Program-made: the position numbers and the translations under genes
Shown: positions 17,230 to 25,526 of the stretch, in pieces
Position numbering within the stretch: position 1 is the stretch's first letter
Layout of the letters: every line of letters starts with the position of its first letter
Assembly: GCA_902594545.1 (NCBI GenBank)
Contig: CACJMO010000010.1
Location: 1-33,702 of the forward strand
Length of the DNA stretch: 33,702 nt
Origin: an uncultured SAR86 cluster bacterium
Lineage (GTDB): Bacteria; Pseudomonadota; Gammaproteobacteria; Magnimaribacterales; Magnimaribacteraceae
Reading direction: 5' to 3'
Notes under the pieces: generated by a model
The model's database searches: none
What the model was told of the DNA's origin: nothing
The model's input: only the letters and a program-made list of their open reading frames with translations

Positions 17230-17575
17230 CTTCGTCAACTTCCTCTATATCGCTTAAAAGTGGATGTCCATTTTCTTTAGCGAAATTATTAACTTGAGCG
17301 CTTTTTGTTTCTGCCACTTCTTTTGTAAAGATACCACAAACTCCCTTTCCATGGGTATGCACGGCTAGCATGATTTGTTGGGCTTTGTCACCATCAAATC
17401 CAAAAAATACCTGTAGCACATAAACCACAAACTCCATTGGAGTATAGTCGTCATTATGAAGTATAACCCTGTAGAGAGGTGGTTTCTTAACTTTAGGTTT
17501 TTCTAAAGTTGCAACGGAGGACGTGTCGTTGTTTTGGTCTTCTTTATCTTTGTTCTGGTTTTGATTGATTAGCAT
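17222..17575 (-). CDS. clpS: ClpS, adaptor for ClpA and N-degron recognition
   Basis: This is a small adaptor that binds N-terminal destabilising residues and hands substrates to ClpA. The start is ATG at 17575, which overlaps the icd stop as TAATG. The longer frame upstream lies inside icd and is not used. Of 117 residues, a polar flexible N-terminus (about 1-30, rich in N, K, D and Q) precedes the core. Core motifs are [16 protein letters not shown] (binding-pocket Asn-Asp-Asp), the helix [25 protein letters not shown], and EVAETK with the [10 protein letters not shown] tail. The C-terminus is unusually acidic (EEVDEDD). Gene order icd-clpS-clpA with overlaps suggests one transcript. Confidence 0.96.
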   Translation of the reverse strand: MLINQNQNKDKEDQNNDTSSVATLEKPKVKKPPLYRVILHNDDYTPMEFVVYVLQVFFGFDGDKAQQIMLAVHTHGKGVCGIFTKEVAETKSAQVNNFAKENGHPLLSDIEEVDEDD

Positions 17576-18834
17576 TAATCCATATTTGAAATTATTGCCT
17601 CTCCAAATTCTGAACATTTCAATAAGCTTGCACCGCTCATTAGCCTTTCGAAATCGTAAGTAACTGTTTTTTGACTGATTGTTTTTGAGAGACCTTCAAC
17701 TATAAGGTCTGCTGCCTCCATCCAACCCATATATCTCAACATCATTTCTGCTGAGAGTATCAGGGAGCCTGGATTAACTTTATCTAAACCTGCATACTTT
17801 GGAGCTGTACCATGTGTAGCTTCAAATAACGCAATCTTATCGCCAAGGTTAGCTCCTGGTGCTATTCCTATTCCACCCACTTCAGCTGCCAGAGCATCAG
17901 AAATATAATCACCATTAAGATTAAGTGTTGCAATAACGCTATATTCATCAGGTCTTGTGAGTATTTGCTGTAAGAAGGCATCTGCAATAACATCTTTTAT
18001 AACAATTTCTCTTCCTGTGACTGGATTTGTAAGAGAGTGCCAAGGGCCTCCATCTAATTCAATTGCGCCATATTTTGAAGCTGCAAACTGATAACCCCAA
18101 TCTTTGAAGGAGCCTTCAGTAAATTTCATAATATTGCCCTTGTGAACAAGAGTAACTGAATCTCTATCGTTGGCAATCGCATATTGAATTGCCTTATCGA
18201 CAAGTCTTTCTGTTCCCTGTTTTGATACAGGCTTGACCCCAATGCCGCACTCTTCAAGGAACCTAATCTTTGTAACACCCATTTCTTCTGTTAAGAACTT
18301 TATAACTTTTTCAGCTCCCTCAGATCCAGCTTCCCATTCAATACCAGCATAAATGTCTTCTGAGTTTTCTCTAAAAATGACCATGTCTGTCTTTTCAGGA
18401 GACGTTACAGGGCTAGGCACACCTTCAAAATATCTGACAGGTCTCTGACAAACATATAAATCTAGCTCTTGTCTTAAAGCCACATTTAGAGACCTTATTC
18501 CTCCTCCTACTGGTGTTGTTAGAGGTCCTTTAATTCCTACTAAATAGATTTCAAGAGCTCTTAACGTTTCTGGGGGGAGCCAATTATCTTCACCATAGAC
18601 CACTGTAGATTTTTCACCGCAGTAAATTTCCATCCACTCTATTTTCTTTTTTCCGTCGTAGGCTTTCTCAACCGCACTATCAACTACGCTAATCATGGCA
18701 GGGGTAATATCTGAACCTATTCCATCACCTTCAATGAATGGTATGATTGGATTGTCAGGTACAATAAGCTTTCCTGATGAATCTACTGATATTTTCGAAC
18801 CGCTTGAGGGCTCTTTTATGTGCTCAAATGTCAT
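17575..18834 (-). CDS. icd: NADP-dependent isocitrate dehydrogenase
   Basis: This TCA-cycle enzyme converts isocitrate to 2-oxoglutarate, making NADPH and CO2. The 419-residue protein has the family substrate motif [20 protein letters not shown], with the Ser that is phosphorylated by AceK in E. coli and the isocitrate-binding Arg residues. It also has [19 protein letters not shown] and the NADP-specific [17 protein letters not shown]. The length is normal (E. coli 416). AceA is encoded 5 kb away, so the isocitrate branch point is present, but no aceK is in view. There is no Shine-Dalgarno sequence. A TATACA on the minus strand (18848-18843) would start transcription 2 nt before the ATG. It is divergent from mnmA. 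Confidence 0.97.
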   Translation of the reverse strand: MTFEHIKEPSSGSKISVDSSGKLIVPDNPIIPFIEGDGIGSDITPAMISVVDSAVEKAYDGKKKIEWMEIYCGEKSTVVYGEDNWLPPETLRALEIYLVGIKGPLTTPVGGGIRSLNVALRQELDLYVCQRPVRYFEGVPSPVTSPEKTDMVIFRENSEDIYAGIEWEAGSEGAEKVIKFLTEEMGVTKIRFLEECGIGVKPVSKQGTERLVDKAIQYAIANDRDSVTLVHKGNIMKFTEGSFKDWGYQFAASKYGAIELDGGPWHSLTNPVTGREIVIKDVIADAFLQQILTRPDEYSVIATLNLNGDYISDALAAEVGGIGIAPGANLGDKIALFEATHGTAPKYAGLDKVNPGSLILSAEMMLRYMGWMEAADLIVEGLSKTISQKTVTYDFERLMSGASLLKCSEFGEAIISNMD

Positions 18835-18844
18835 GATTGGTCTG

Positions 18845-18850
18845 TATAAT
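18845..18850 (+). promoter_or_regulatory. Candidate -10 element for mnmA
   Basis: A perfect TATAAT lies in the 68-nt space between icd and mnmA and would give a leader of about 46 nt to the ATG at 18903. The -35 region is weak. The minus-strand candidate for icd (TATACA) overlaps the same bases, so the two divergent promoters would compete for polymerase. Confidence 0.4.
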
Positions 18851-18902
18851 TAAATGGAGCTGCATTATATATTATTTAGGCAATAAGGTTAATTCTAGAA
18901 AA

Positions 18903-19970
18903 ATGACTAAAGAAAGAGTACTGGTAGGCCTTTCGGGCGGTGTAGACTCGTCTGTAAGTTGTCTCTTGTTAAAGCAACAAGGTTATGACGTACATGCCCT
19001 GTTTATGAAAAATTGGGATGATGATGATGGTTCTCCATATTGCAGCGCTAAAGAAGACTTTATGGACGCAGCATTTATTGCTGATCAACTTGATATTCCT
19101 CTCATGCAAGAAAACTTTTCTAGAGAATATAAAGATAGGGTTTTTGACTATTTTTTAGAGGAACTTGAGGCAGGTAGAACACCCAATCCAGATATTCTTT
19201 GTAACAAGGAGATTAAGTTTAAAGAATTTTATCAATATGCAATGAATCATGACTTTGATTACATTGCTACAGGCCATTATGCTCAAACAGATCATGAGAA
19301 TCTGTTTAAAGGTTCAGATGAATCAAAAGATCAATCTTATTTTTTACATGCAATCGACAAAGAGGTGCTCAAGCAAACTCTGTTTCCACTAGGCAAATTA
19401 AAAAAAGATGAGGTAAGGACAATTGCTAGAGAGAACAATCTTATTACTAGCGAGAAAAAAGACAGTACAGGAATATGTTTCATAGGTGAGAGACCCTTTC
19501 CTGAATTTGTAAGTAAATATCTTCAAGGAGAAGTTGGAAATATAGTAAATGACAAGGAAGAAGTAATTGGCAGTCATTCTGGCCTTGCGTTCTATACTTT
19601 AGGTCAAAGACAGGGTTTAGGTATAGGAGGAGTTAAAGGCGCATCAGATCTACCTTGGTATGTTGCAAAAAAAGATTTAACAAGAAATGAGTTAACTTGT
19701 GTTCAAGGAAACAATCATCCTCTTTTATTTTCTAGTGAGCTTTCAACAAAGAATTTATTTTTATTAGATGAGACTATTCCTAAGGATTTTGAGGGAACAG
19801 CAAAGGTTAGGTATAGGCAGCATGATCAAAATTGTAATATTTCAATAGGAAATAACTCGCTTAAAATTGTATTTGATGAACCACAAAGATCAGTTACGCC
19901 AGGCCAGTCAGTGGTCATTTATAAAGACAATCAATGCTTAGGAGGTGGAGAAATTAGCTCTATCAATTAA
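18903..19970 (+). CDS. mnmA: tRNA-specific 2-thiouridylase MnmA
   Basis: This enzyme inserts sulfur at position 2 of the wobble uridine in tRNA Lys, Glu and Gln, using ATP and a sulfur-relay persulfide. The start at ATG 18903 gives 355 residues opening MTKERVLVGLSGGVDSSVS, the PP-loop. An upstream extension in the same frame (to 18837) has no homology and is rejected. Other motifs are MKNWDDDDG, the catalytic Cys in GRTPNPDILCN and the second Cys in STGICFIGER. YIATGHYA, GQRQGLGIGG and a C-terminal beta-barrel also fit. The ribosome-binding site is weak. The last 33 nt overlap the 3' end of the convergent GIY-YIG gene. purB, often a close neighbour of mnmA in gammaproteobacteria, lies 2.3 kb on. 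Confidence 0.96.
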   Translation: MTKERVLVGLSGGVDSSVSCLLLKQQGYDVHALFMKNWDDDDGSPYCSAKEDFMDAAFIADQLDIPLMQENFSREYKDRVFDYFLEELEAGRTPNPDILCNKEIKFKEFYQYAMNHDFDYIATGHYAQTDHENLFKGSDESKDQSYFLHAIDKEVLKQTLFPLGKLKKDEVRTIARENNLITSEKKDSTGICFIGERPFPEFVSKYLQGEVGNIVNDKEEVIGSHSGLAFYTLGQRQGLGIGGVKGASDLPWYVAKKDLTRNELTCVQGNNHPLLFSSELSTKNLFLLDETIPKDFEGTAKVRYRQHDQNCNISIGNNSLKIVFDEPQRSVTPGQSVVIYKDNQCLGGGEISSIN

Positions 19971-20201
19971 TTTTTTCTTCTCTTCTCTAGAAAGTTTCTT
20001 AATTGCTATTTCTCTCTTTAGAGCTTGCCCTCTTCCAGCTAAAGTCTCTTTGTAAACCAACGACACAGGATTTCTAGATTTGGTATATTTCGCACCAATT
20101 CCTAAGTTATGACTTTCGAGACGTTTGGTTAAATTATTTGTGATTCCTGTGTATAAAGTTTTGTCGGAACATTCAACAATATAAACTAACCACTCCGTCA
20201 T
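19938..20201 (-). CDS. GIY-YIG domain protein (UPF0213/YhbQ-like)
   Basis: This is a small single-domain GIY-YIG nuclease-superfamily protein of 87 residues. It opens MTEWLVYIVECSDKTLYTG, giving the VYIV and LYTG halves of the GIY-YIG motif. NLTKRLESHNLGIGAKYTKSR and REIAIKKLSREEK follow, the last with the conserved Glu. I start it at ATG 20201, which overlaps the stop of the upstream mini-gene as ATGA. A start at 20222 would run into that gene. The cellular role is not settled for the family; DNA repair or nucleic-acid processing has been proposed. Its 3' end overlaps mnmA by 33 nt in antisense. Confidence 0.9.
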   Translation of the reverse strand: MTEWLVYIVECSDKTLYTGITNNLTKRLESHNLGIGAKYTKSRNPVSLVYKETLAGRGQALKREIAIKKLSREEKKKLIDRANFSTS

Positions 20202-20287
20202 ACGAAAGCAGAGAGAATCCAAAGAGTAACGACAATAATTACAACTCCAGTTGTAAGCCAGGCACGAATTCTATCTTCACGATTCAT
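20198..20287 (-). CDS. 29-residue single-span membrane mini-protein in the GST operon
   Basis: This frame starts at ATG 20287, which overlaps the GST stop as TAATG. It ends with TGA at 20200-20198, overlapping the GIY-YIG start as ATGA. The exact coupling at both ends is the main support. The product opens MNREDRIRAWLTTG (charged, positive-inside) and continues as a hydrophobic helix VVIIVVTLWILSAFV to the C-terminus, so it would span the inner membrane once. I recognise no family. A chance frame fitting both neighbours this precisely is unlikely, but translation is untested. Confidence 0.65.
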   Translation of the reverse strand: MNREDRIRAWLTTGVVIIVVTLWILSAFV

Positions 20288-20898
20288 TAAGCACTAGCGC
20301 TTTCTAATGAATCCAGTTTTGCATATAGTGCAGATATATTTTTATTACCTTCATCAATAGGCTGACCCACAGTTGCACCGAAATTTAGGAAACAGTACAA
20401 CATGATATCTGCGAGAGTTAATCTGTCTCCACAGATAAATTCTTTACCTTCAAGTTGCTGATCTAACCAAACTAGACGCTCTTGAGCGATTGCTTTCAGG
20501 TCATCAGCTGCTTGAGGTATTAAATGCAGCCTTTCCTTGAAGAATTCATATCCTTCCGCAGATCTGAAACCATTGGTAAGAGGTTCAATTATTTGTAGAT
20601 CTATTCTTCTTACCCACATTTTAGTTTCAGCACGCTCTTGTGGAGTCTTACCAATTAAATCACTATTGCCATTAATTTCATCAAGGTATTCGCAGATAAC
20701 TGTTATTTCAGCTAAAAAGCTTCCGTCGTCTAATTCGAGTGTTGGCATCTGTCCGGAAGGATTCCTCGACAAATGTTCAGCTTGTCTATTTTCCCCTCCC
20801 ATCAGGTCAACCTCTTCTTTTTCTATGTCCAAGCCGAGTTCAGCTATAAACATTCTCACAACATGTGGATTGGGTCCAATTGAATCATATAGTTTCAT
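20287..20898 (-). CDS. Glutathione S-transferase family protein
   Basis: This is a cytosolic GST-fold protein of 203 residues. The N-terminal thioredoxin-like domain begins MKLYDSIGPNPHVVRMFIAE. It includes the cis-Pro glutathione-binding loop NPSGQMPTLELDDGSFLAE and the ICEYLDE helix. The C-terminal all-helical domain contains LEGKEFICGDRLTLADIMLYC, with the N-capping box and Asp typical of GSTs. The substrate is unknown; detoxification or a stress role is usual. It follows the exported amidohydrolase gene after 6 nt and is coupled to the 29-residue mini-gene by TAATG. Confidence 0.9.
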   Translation of the reverse strand: MKLYDSIGPNPHVVRMFIAELGLDIEKEEVDLMGGENRQAEHLSRNPSGQMPTLELDDGSFLAEITVICEYLDEINGNSDLIGKTPQERAETKMWVRRIDLQIIEPLTNGFRSAEGYEFFKERLHLIPQAADDLKAIAQERLVWLDQQLEGKEFICGDRLTLADIMLYCFLNFGATVGQPIDEGNKNISALYAKLDSLESASA

Positions 20899-20904
20899 AA
20901 TTTC

Positions 20905-22185
20905 TTAAGGTTCCTTTATAACCTTTCCTCCTTTCATAACAAAATCAATACTTTCTAAAATGGTTATATCTTCTAACGGATTTTCTGACACTGCAACAAT
21001 ATCTGCATATTTTTCCTTAGCGATACTTCCAAGCCTTTCTGTTTCTCCTAACAAATCAGCTGCAATAATTGTTGCAGTTAAAATGGCGTCCTTTTCACTC
21101 ATACCACCTTCGACCATTAGTTTAAATTCCTTAGCATTTTCACCGTGAGGCGAAACTCCACTATCTGTTCCAAAAGCAATTTTGACACCAGCCTGATGAG
21201 CCATGGAAAAAGTAGCCTGAAGTTTGGGACCTATTTCGAGGGCCTTCTTTTCAACAAAGGGTGGGTAGTAGTCTTTAATTAAGGCTTTTTCAGCAACCCA
21301 ATTGCCTGCCAATAGAGTTGGTACGTAATATGTTCCTCTGTCTCGCATTAATGCTGCGCCTTCCCTGTCCATAAGCGTCCCATGCTCTATCGAATCAACA
21401 CCGGCACGAGTTGCCCTTTTTATGCCTTCAGATCCATGTGCATGAGCTGCAACCTTAAAACCATAATCTTTAGCGGCACTCACAACTGCCTCTATCTCCT
21501 CTAGAGTCAGTTGAGGATTCTGTCCGTCTTTTGCATTACTCAATACTCCACCTGTAGCAGTGATCTTAATCAAATCAGCATTTTCCTTATAACGATGCCT
21601 TACAGCCTTAAGTGCATCATCCTTACCGTTTATCACTCCCTCTGCAGGGCCTAAATCTGAAGTTAAAGCATTATTTAAAGAATTAGTTGAATCTCCATGA
21701 CCTCCTGTTGAAGAAATTGTCTTTCCTGATGAATAAATTCTAGGTCCATCAGTAATACCTTGGTTTATAGCATTTCTGAGAGATATGGTAATACCATCTG
21801 AATCTCCTAAGTTACGAACAGTTGTAAAGCCTGAAAATAATGTTATTTCGGCATTTTTAGTAGCTCGTATCGCATAGTCAGCAGGATTTAATGTAGTGCG
21901 TTCTAGGTATGCTCTATTAGAACTGCGATTTGTTAAATGAACGTGCATGTCTATTAGACCAGGAAGAAGGTAGTAACCTGTAAGGTCTATGTATTGATCA
22001 TCAGGATCAGGAGCAACATAACCCTCAATAACATTAACAATCTTATCATTATCAACAATTATGGAAATTTCCGGCTCTAAATTACCTTTTTCTGTATCGA
22101 ACAGATATCCAGCATGGATCAAAGTCTTCGCATTTATTAATACACTAATAAAGGAAACAGAAATTAGAATCAGGGTTTTAAACAT
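20905..22185 (-). CDS. Exported amidohydrolase (imidazolonepropionase/prolidase-like)
   Basis: This is a metal-dependent amidohydrolase with a signal peptide. The start at ATG 22185 (MFKTLILISVSFISVLINA) gives 426 residues and a clean leader. The in-frame extension to 22275 has no signal and overlaps the purB region, so I reject it. Metal-site motifs are DMHVHLTNR (HxH), the putative carbamylated Lys in LIKITATGGVLS, VAAHAHGSEG, SIEHGT and FGTDSGVSPHG. This pattern is that of COG1228-type enzymes, which include exported Xaa-Pro/Xaa-Arg dipeptidases. A periplasmic dipeptidase role is plausible but unproven. It is the first gene of a minus-strand operon with GST, the mini-gene and GIY-YIG, and is divergent from purB. 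Confidence 0.88.
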   Translation of the reverse strand: MFKTLILISVSFISVLINAKTLIHAGYLFDTEKGNLEPEISIIVDNDKIVNVIEGYVAPDPDDQYIDLTGYYLLPGLIDMHVHLTNRSSNRAYLERTTLNPADYAIRATKNAEITLFSGFTTVRNLGDSDGITISLRNAINQGITDGPRIYSSGKTISSTGGHGDSTNSLNNALTSDLGPAEGVINGKDDALKAVRHRYKENADLIKITATGGVLSNAKDGQNPQLTLEEIEAVVSAAKDYGFKVAAHAHGSEGIKRATRAGVDSIEHGTLMDREGAALMRDRGTYYVPTLLAGNWVAEKALIKDYYPPFVEKKALEIGPKLQATFSMAHQAGVKIAFGTDSGVSPHGENAKEFKLMVEGGMSEKDAILTATIIAADLLGETERLGSIAKEKYADIVAVSENPLEDITILESIDFVMKGGKVIKEP

Positions 22186-22238
22186 ATTCTTAGTTTGTAT
22201 GTAGTTTAAGTTGAAGGCAAGCATTAAACACATTAAGT

Positions 22239-22244
22239 TATAAT
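22239..22244 (+). promoter_or_regulatory. Candidate -10 element for purB (leaderless geometry)
   Basis: A perfect TATAAT ends 6 nt before the purB ATG at 22251, so transcription starting 7 nt after it would begin on the start codon. There is no Shine-Dalgarno sequence before purB. TTGAAG upstream (22211-22216) is too far away (22 nt) to be a good -35. Confidence 0.4.
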
Positions 22245-22250
22245 GGCTTA

Positions 22251-23612
22251 ATGAATACACAAAATCTTCTATCAATCTCCCCTCTAGACGGTAGATATAA
22301 TGCTCCTGTATCGGAGCTAAGAGAAATTTGTAGCGAACATGGTCTGATTAAATATAGAGTTTTCGTTGAGATACGCTGGTTTATACACCTTTCGCAAAAC
22401 AGTCAAATAAGAGATCTTCCAAGATTTAAAGTAAAGGATTATAGGTATCTTACTGATATTGTTAATAATTTTGATGTTAAAGATTCTAAGAGAATTAAAA
22501 CAATTGAAAGCAAAACCAATCATGATGTAAAGGCAGTTGAATATTTCATCAAAGAGAGGTTTGCTAAGCATGAGACGCTAAAGAAATACTCAGAATTTAT
22601 CCACTTTGCTTGCACTTCGGAAGATATAAATAATCTTTCTTATGCCCTAATGTTAAAAGATGCTACCGAAATCATTAACAATTCATCTTCAAAAATTGCA
22701 AAGAAAATTAAAACACTAGCTAATAAATACAAGAAAAACCCAATGCTATCTAGAACCCACGGCCAAAGCGCTTCTCCAACCACAATGGGTAAAGAGTTTT
22801 CTAATTTTTACAAAAGAATTATCAGAATTAGTAAAAATATTGACGAACATAAAATGGTAGGGAAAATAAATGGTGCTGTAGGAAACTATAATGCCCATAG
22901 CGTTGCTTACCCTGAAGTTAATTGGGAAAAACTATCTGAACAATTCGTTAAAAGCTTGAAGCTGGATTTTAATTCTCACACCACACAAATAGAACCCAAA
23001 GATACGATTGCTTTACTTCTTGGTGATTACGTAAAACTTAATAATGTCCTCATAGATCTATCACGAGATATTTGGGGATACATTTCATTGGGATATTTCA
23101 AACAAAAACTAAAAGAAGGCGAAGTGGGATCTTCTACTATGCCCCACAAAGTCAATCCTATTGATTTTGAGAATGCTGAAGGTAATTTTGGATTAGCAAA
23201 CGCCCTACTTTCACACATCAGTAATACAGTTACTATATCTCGTTGGCAAAGAGATCTTACCGACTCAACTGTGATGAGGAATATTGGATCCTGTCTAGGT
23301 TACAAACTATTGGCTTTAAATTCTCTATCACGAGGCTTAGATAAATTAGAGCTAAATAAAAAAAGACTAGACGAAGACTTAAATAATTCTTGGGAAGTTC
23401 TGACTGAAGCAATTCAAACAATTCTTAGAAAAAATGCTATTCCAAATGGATATGAATTGATGAAAGATTTATCTAGAGGAAAAGAAATAAAGCAATCAGA
23501 TTTAATCAATTTTGTAGGAAAATTAGATATCCCTACTGAAGAAAAAGAACGCCTCCTTAAGCTTACTCCTCAAACATATATTGGATATGCAGAAAAGCTC
23601 TCCAAAGTCTAA
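22251..23612 (+). CDS. purB: Adenylosuccinate lyase
   Basis: This enzyme catalyses two steps of purine synthesis: release of fumarate from SAICAR and from adenylosuccinate. The 453-residue protein (E. coli 456) opens LLSISPLDGRYNAPVSELRE. It has the substrate-binding KTNHDVKAVEYF, HFACTSEDINNLSYAL, SRTHGQSASPTTMGKE and the superfamily signature SSTMPHKVNPIDFENAEGN with the mobile catalytic Ser loop. GAVGNYNAH is also present. All parts are intact. It is divergent from the exported amidohydrolase. It is followed by aceA after 117 nt that carry a separate promoter. Confidence 0.97.
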   Translation: MNTQNLLSISPLDGRYNAPVSELREICSEHGLIKYRVFVEIRWFIHLSQNSQIRDLPRFKVKDYRYLTDIVNNFDVKDSKRIKTIESKTNHDVKAVEYFIKERFAKHETLKKYSEFIHFACTSEDINNLSYALMLKDATEIINNSSSKIAKKIKTLANKYKKNPMLSRTHGQSASPTTMGKEFSNFYKRIIRISKNIDEHKMVGKINGAVGNYNAHSVAYPEVNWEKLSEQFVKSLKLDFNSHTTQIEPKDTIALLLGDYVKLNNVLIDLSRDIWGYISLGYFKQKLKEGEVGSSTMPHKVNPIDFENAEGNFGLANALLSHISNTVTISRWQRDLTDSTVMRNIGSCLGYKLLALNSLSRGLDKLELNKKRLDEDLNNSWEVLTEAIQTILRKNAIPNGYELMKDLSRGKEIKQSDLINFVGKLDIPTEEKERLLKLTPQTYIGYAEKLSKV

Positions 23613-23682
23613 AAGTTAGTTGATTTATAACTATTTACCGTTAAACTGACGCCTCTTTTAGCTTATCAAAGGTACAGGTAAG

Positions 23683-23711
23683 TTAGGATAAACTTTTATC
23701 AAATTTATAAT
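23683..23711 (+). promoter_or_regulatory. Candidate promoter for aceA
   Basis: TATAAT at 23706-23711 is preceded, 17 nt upstream, by TTAGGA (23683-23688, half-matching -35). Transcription would start near 23718, leaving a very short leader that still holds AAAGGAAG before the ATG at 23730. Confidence 0.45.
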
Positions 23712-23729
23712 CATTTTAAAGGAAGAATT

Positions 23730-25310
23730 ATGGCCTCTTACAAAGAATTAATTCAAGAACTGACAGAATTAAAAAATAAAGGAAATAACTCAAATGTGAA
23801 CATACAGCCTGAAAGTGCTGCAAGAATGAGACTGCAGAACCAATTTCAATCAGGTCTTGATATTGCCAGATACACAGCGTCAATAATGAGAAAAGATATG
23901 GATGAGTATGATGCTAATCCTGAAGCTTACACACAATCTCTGGGTTGTTGGCATGGTTTCATAGGTCAACAAAAGTTAATTTCCATTAAGAAACATTTTG
24001 GGAATACTGATAAAAAGTATCTCTACTTATCCGGCTGGATGGTAGCGGCTTTAAGATCTGAATTTGGCCCTCTTCCTGATCAGTCTATGCATGAAAAGAC
24101 TACAGTTGCATCATTGATTGAAGAACTATATACCTTTCTTAAACAAGCAGATGCTAGAGAGCTTGGAGATCTCTTTAGACAGCTTGATTCAGCAGAAGGA
24201 AAAGCGAAGGAGGAAATTCAAAATAAAATTGATAATTTTCAAACTCACATTGTTCCAATTATTGCTGACATAGATGCTGGTTTTGGAAATGAAGAAGCAA
24301 CTTATTTAATGGCCAAGCAAATGATAGAGGCTGGTGCCTGTTGTATACAAATTGAAAATCAAGTTTCTGATGAAAAACAATGCGGTCACCAAGACGGAAA
24401 AGTCACTGTACCTCATGCTGACTTCTTGGCAAAAATAAATGCTGTACGTTACGCTTTCCTTGAATTGGGTGTTGACGATGGCGTGATTGTTGCGAGAACT
24501 GATTCCTTAGGTGCTGGCCTTACAAAGCAAATTGCAATTACTCACGAAGTTGGTGATTTAGGTGATCAATATAACTCTTTTCTTGATCTAGAAGAGGTTC
24601 CAGAAGAAGAGATGAATCATGGTGACGTATTAATTAATTACCATGGAAAAGTTGTTAGACCTAAAAGACTCCCAAGTAATCTATACAGATTTAAAGAAGG
24701 AACTGGCGAAGCTAGATGCATCTTAGATTCTATAACCAGTTTACAGAATGGAGCTGATCTTATTTGGATAGAAACTGAAAAGCCTCATATTGGACAGATT
24801 GGAGCTATGATGGATGAGATCAGAAAAGTTATCCCAAATGCGAAGCTTGTATACAACAATAGTCCTTCATTTAACTGGACATTAAACTTCAGACAGCAGG
24901 TTTTTGACTCTATGGTAGAAGATGGCAAAGATGTAACTTCATACGACAGAGATGACTTGATGGATGTAAAATATGATGACACTGATTTAGGTAGAGAAGC
25001 TGATGAAAAAATTCGTACTTTCCAATCTGATGCTGCGCAACAAGCCGGTATCTTCCATCATTTAATTACTCTACCAACTTATCATACAGCCGCACTTTCT
25101 ACAGATAATCTTGCAAAAGAGTACTTTGGCGATAAGGGCATGTTGGGTTATGTTGAAGGCGTTCAAAGAAAAGAGATTAGAGAAGGTATTGCATGCGTTA
25201 AACATCAAAATATGGCGGGTTCAGACATGGGCGATGACCACAAAGAATATTTCGCAGGTGAAGCTGCTCTCAAGGCTGCTGGCGAAGACAACACAATGAA
25301 CCAATTCTAA
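23730..25310 (+). CDS. aceA: Isocitrate lyase, long form
   Basis: This enzyme splits isocitrate into glyoxylate and succinate, the first step of the glyoxylate shunt. At 526 residues it is the long form known from Pseudomonas and Acinetobacter rather than the 430-residue E. coli type. It shows SLGCWHGFIGQQK, IIADIDAGFGNEEAT, the catalytic KQCGH loop in ENQVSDEKQCGHQDGK, IVARTDSLGAG and NNSPSFNW. The ribosome-binding site AAGGA is well spaced. It ends in a bidirectional terminator shared with nqrM. Malate synthase is not in the window. With icd nearby, the cell can direct isocitrate to either branch. Confidence 0.97.
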   Translation: MASYKELIQELTELKNKGNNSNVNIQPESAARMRLQNQFQSGLDIARYTASIMRKDMDEYDANPEAYTQSLGCWHGFIGQQKLISIKKHFGNTDKKYLYLSGWMVAALRSEFGPLPDQSMHEKTTVASLIEELYTFLKQADARELGDLFRQLDSAEGKAKEEIQNKIDNFQTHIVPIIADIDAGFGNEEATYLMAKQMIEAGACCIQIENQVSDEKQCGHQDGKVTVPHADFLAKINAVRYAFLELGVDDGVIVARTDSLGAGLTKQIAITHEVGDLGDQYNSFLDLEEVPEEEMNHGDVLINYHGKVVRPKRLPSNLYRFKEGTGEARCILDSITSLQNGADLIWIETEKPHIGQIGAMMDEIRKVIPNAKLVYNNSPSFNWTLNFRQQVFDSMVEDGKDVTSYDRDDLMDVKYDDTDLGREADEKIRTFQSDAAQQAGIFHHLITLPTYHTAALSTDNLAKEYFGDKGMLGYVEGVQRKEIREGIACVKHQNMAGSDMGDDHKEYFAGEAALKAAGEDNTMNQF

Positions 25311-25327
25311 TTTCGGTCATTTAAAAA

Positions 25328-25349
25328 GGGAGCTTGAAGCTCCCTTTTT
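25328..25349. terminator. Bidirectional Rho-independent terminator between aceA and nqrM
   Basis: GGGAGC (25328-25333), loop TTGAA and GCTCCC (25339-25344) are flanked by five A (25323-25327) and five T (25345-25349). It lies 17 nt after the aceA stop. On the other strand it begins directly after the nqrM stop, whose TAA shares bases with the T tract. Confidence 0.93.
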
Positions 25350-25524
25350 ATTGTTCAACACACTTCGAAGGATTACCTCCACAAAGCTCACATTCTCTTC
25401 CAGGTTCTAGATTCGCTAGTCCACCACAAGAACCGGTGATTGGTTTTTTTCCAAAAAGCACTCCAACAGACATCACAGCGATTACAGCTATCAAGACTAG
25501 GAAGATTAAAACCATTTCGTACAT
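25348..25524 (-). CDS. nqrM: NqrM, Na+-NQR maturation factor
   Basis: This 58-residue protein has one N-terminal membrane helix (about residues 4-24, from MVLIFLVLIAVIAV). A short Cys-rich tail follows, GKKPITGSCGGLANLE and CELCGGNPSKC, with Cys at 33, 45, 48 and 55. This is the NqrM (DUF539) pattern. Work on Vibrio harveyi showed that NqrM is needed to mature Na+-NQR, probably for building the iron centre within NqrD/NqrE, and that Cys33 is essential. The same position is Cys here. The gene begins 2 nt after apbE, the usual end of nqr operons. The terminator follows at once. Confidence 0.93.
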   Translation of the reverse strand: MYEMVLIFLVLIAVIAVMSVGVLFGKKPITGSCGGLANLEPGRECELCGGNPSKCVEQ

Positions 25525-25526
25525 GC

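Noticed and set aside
18837-18902. Upstream extension of mnmA
   Set aside because: It has no homology to MnmA and lies in the divergent promoter region; the PP-loop follows directly after the ATG at 18903.
22186-22275. Upstream extension of the exported amidohydrolase
   Set aside because: It would bury the signal peptide at residue 31 and overlap the purB start; the ATG at 22185 gives a clean leader.
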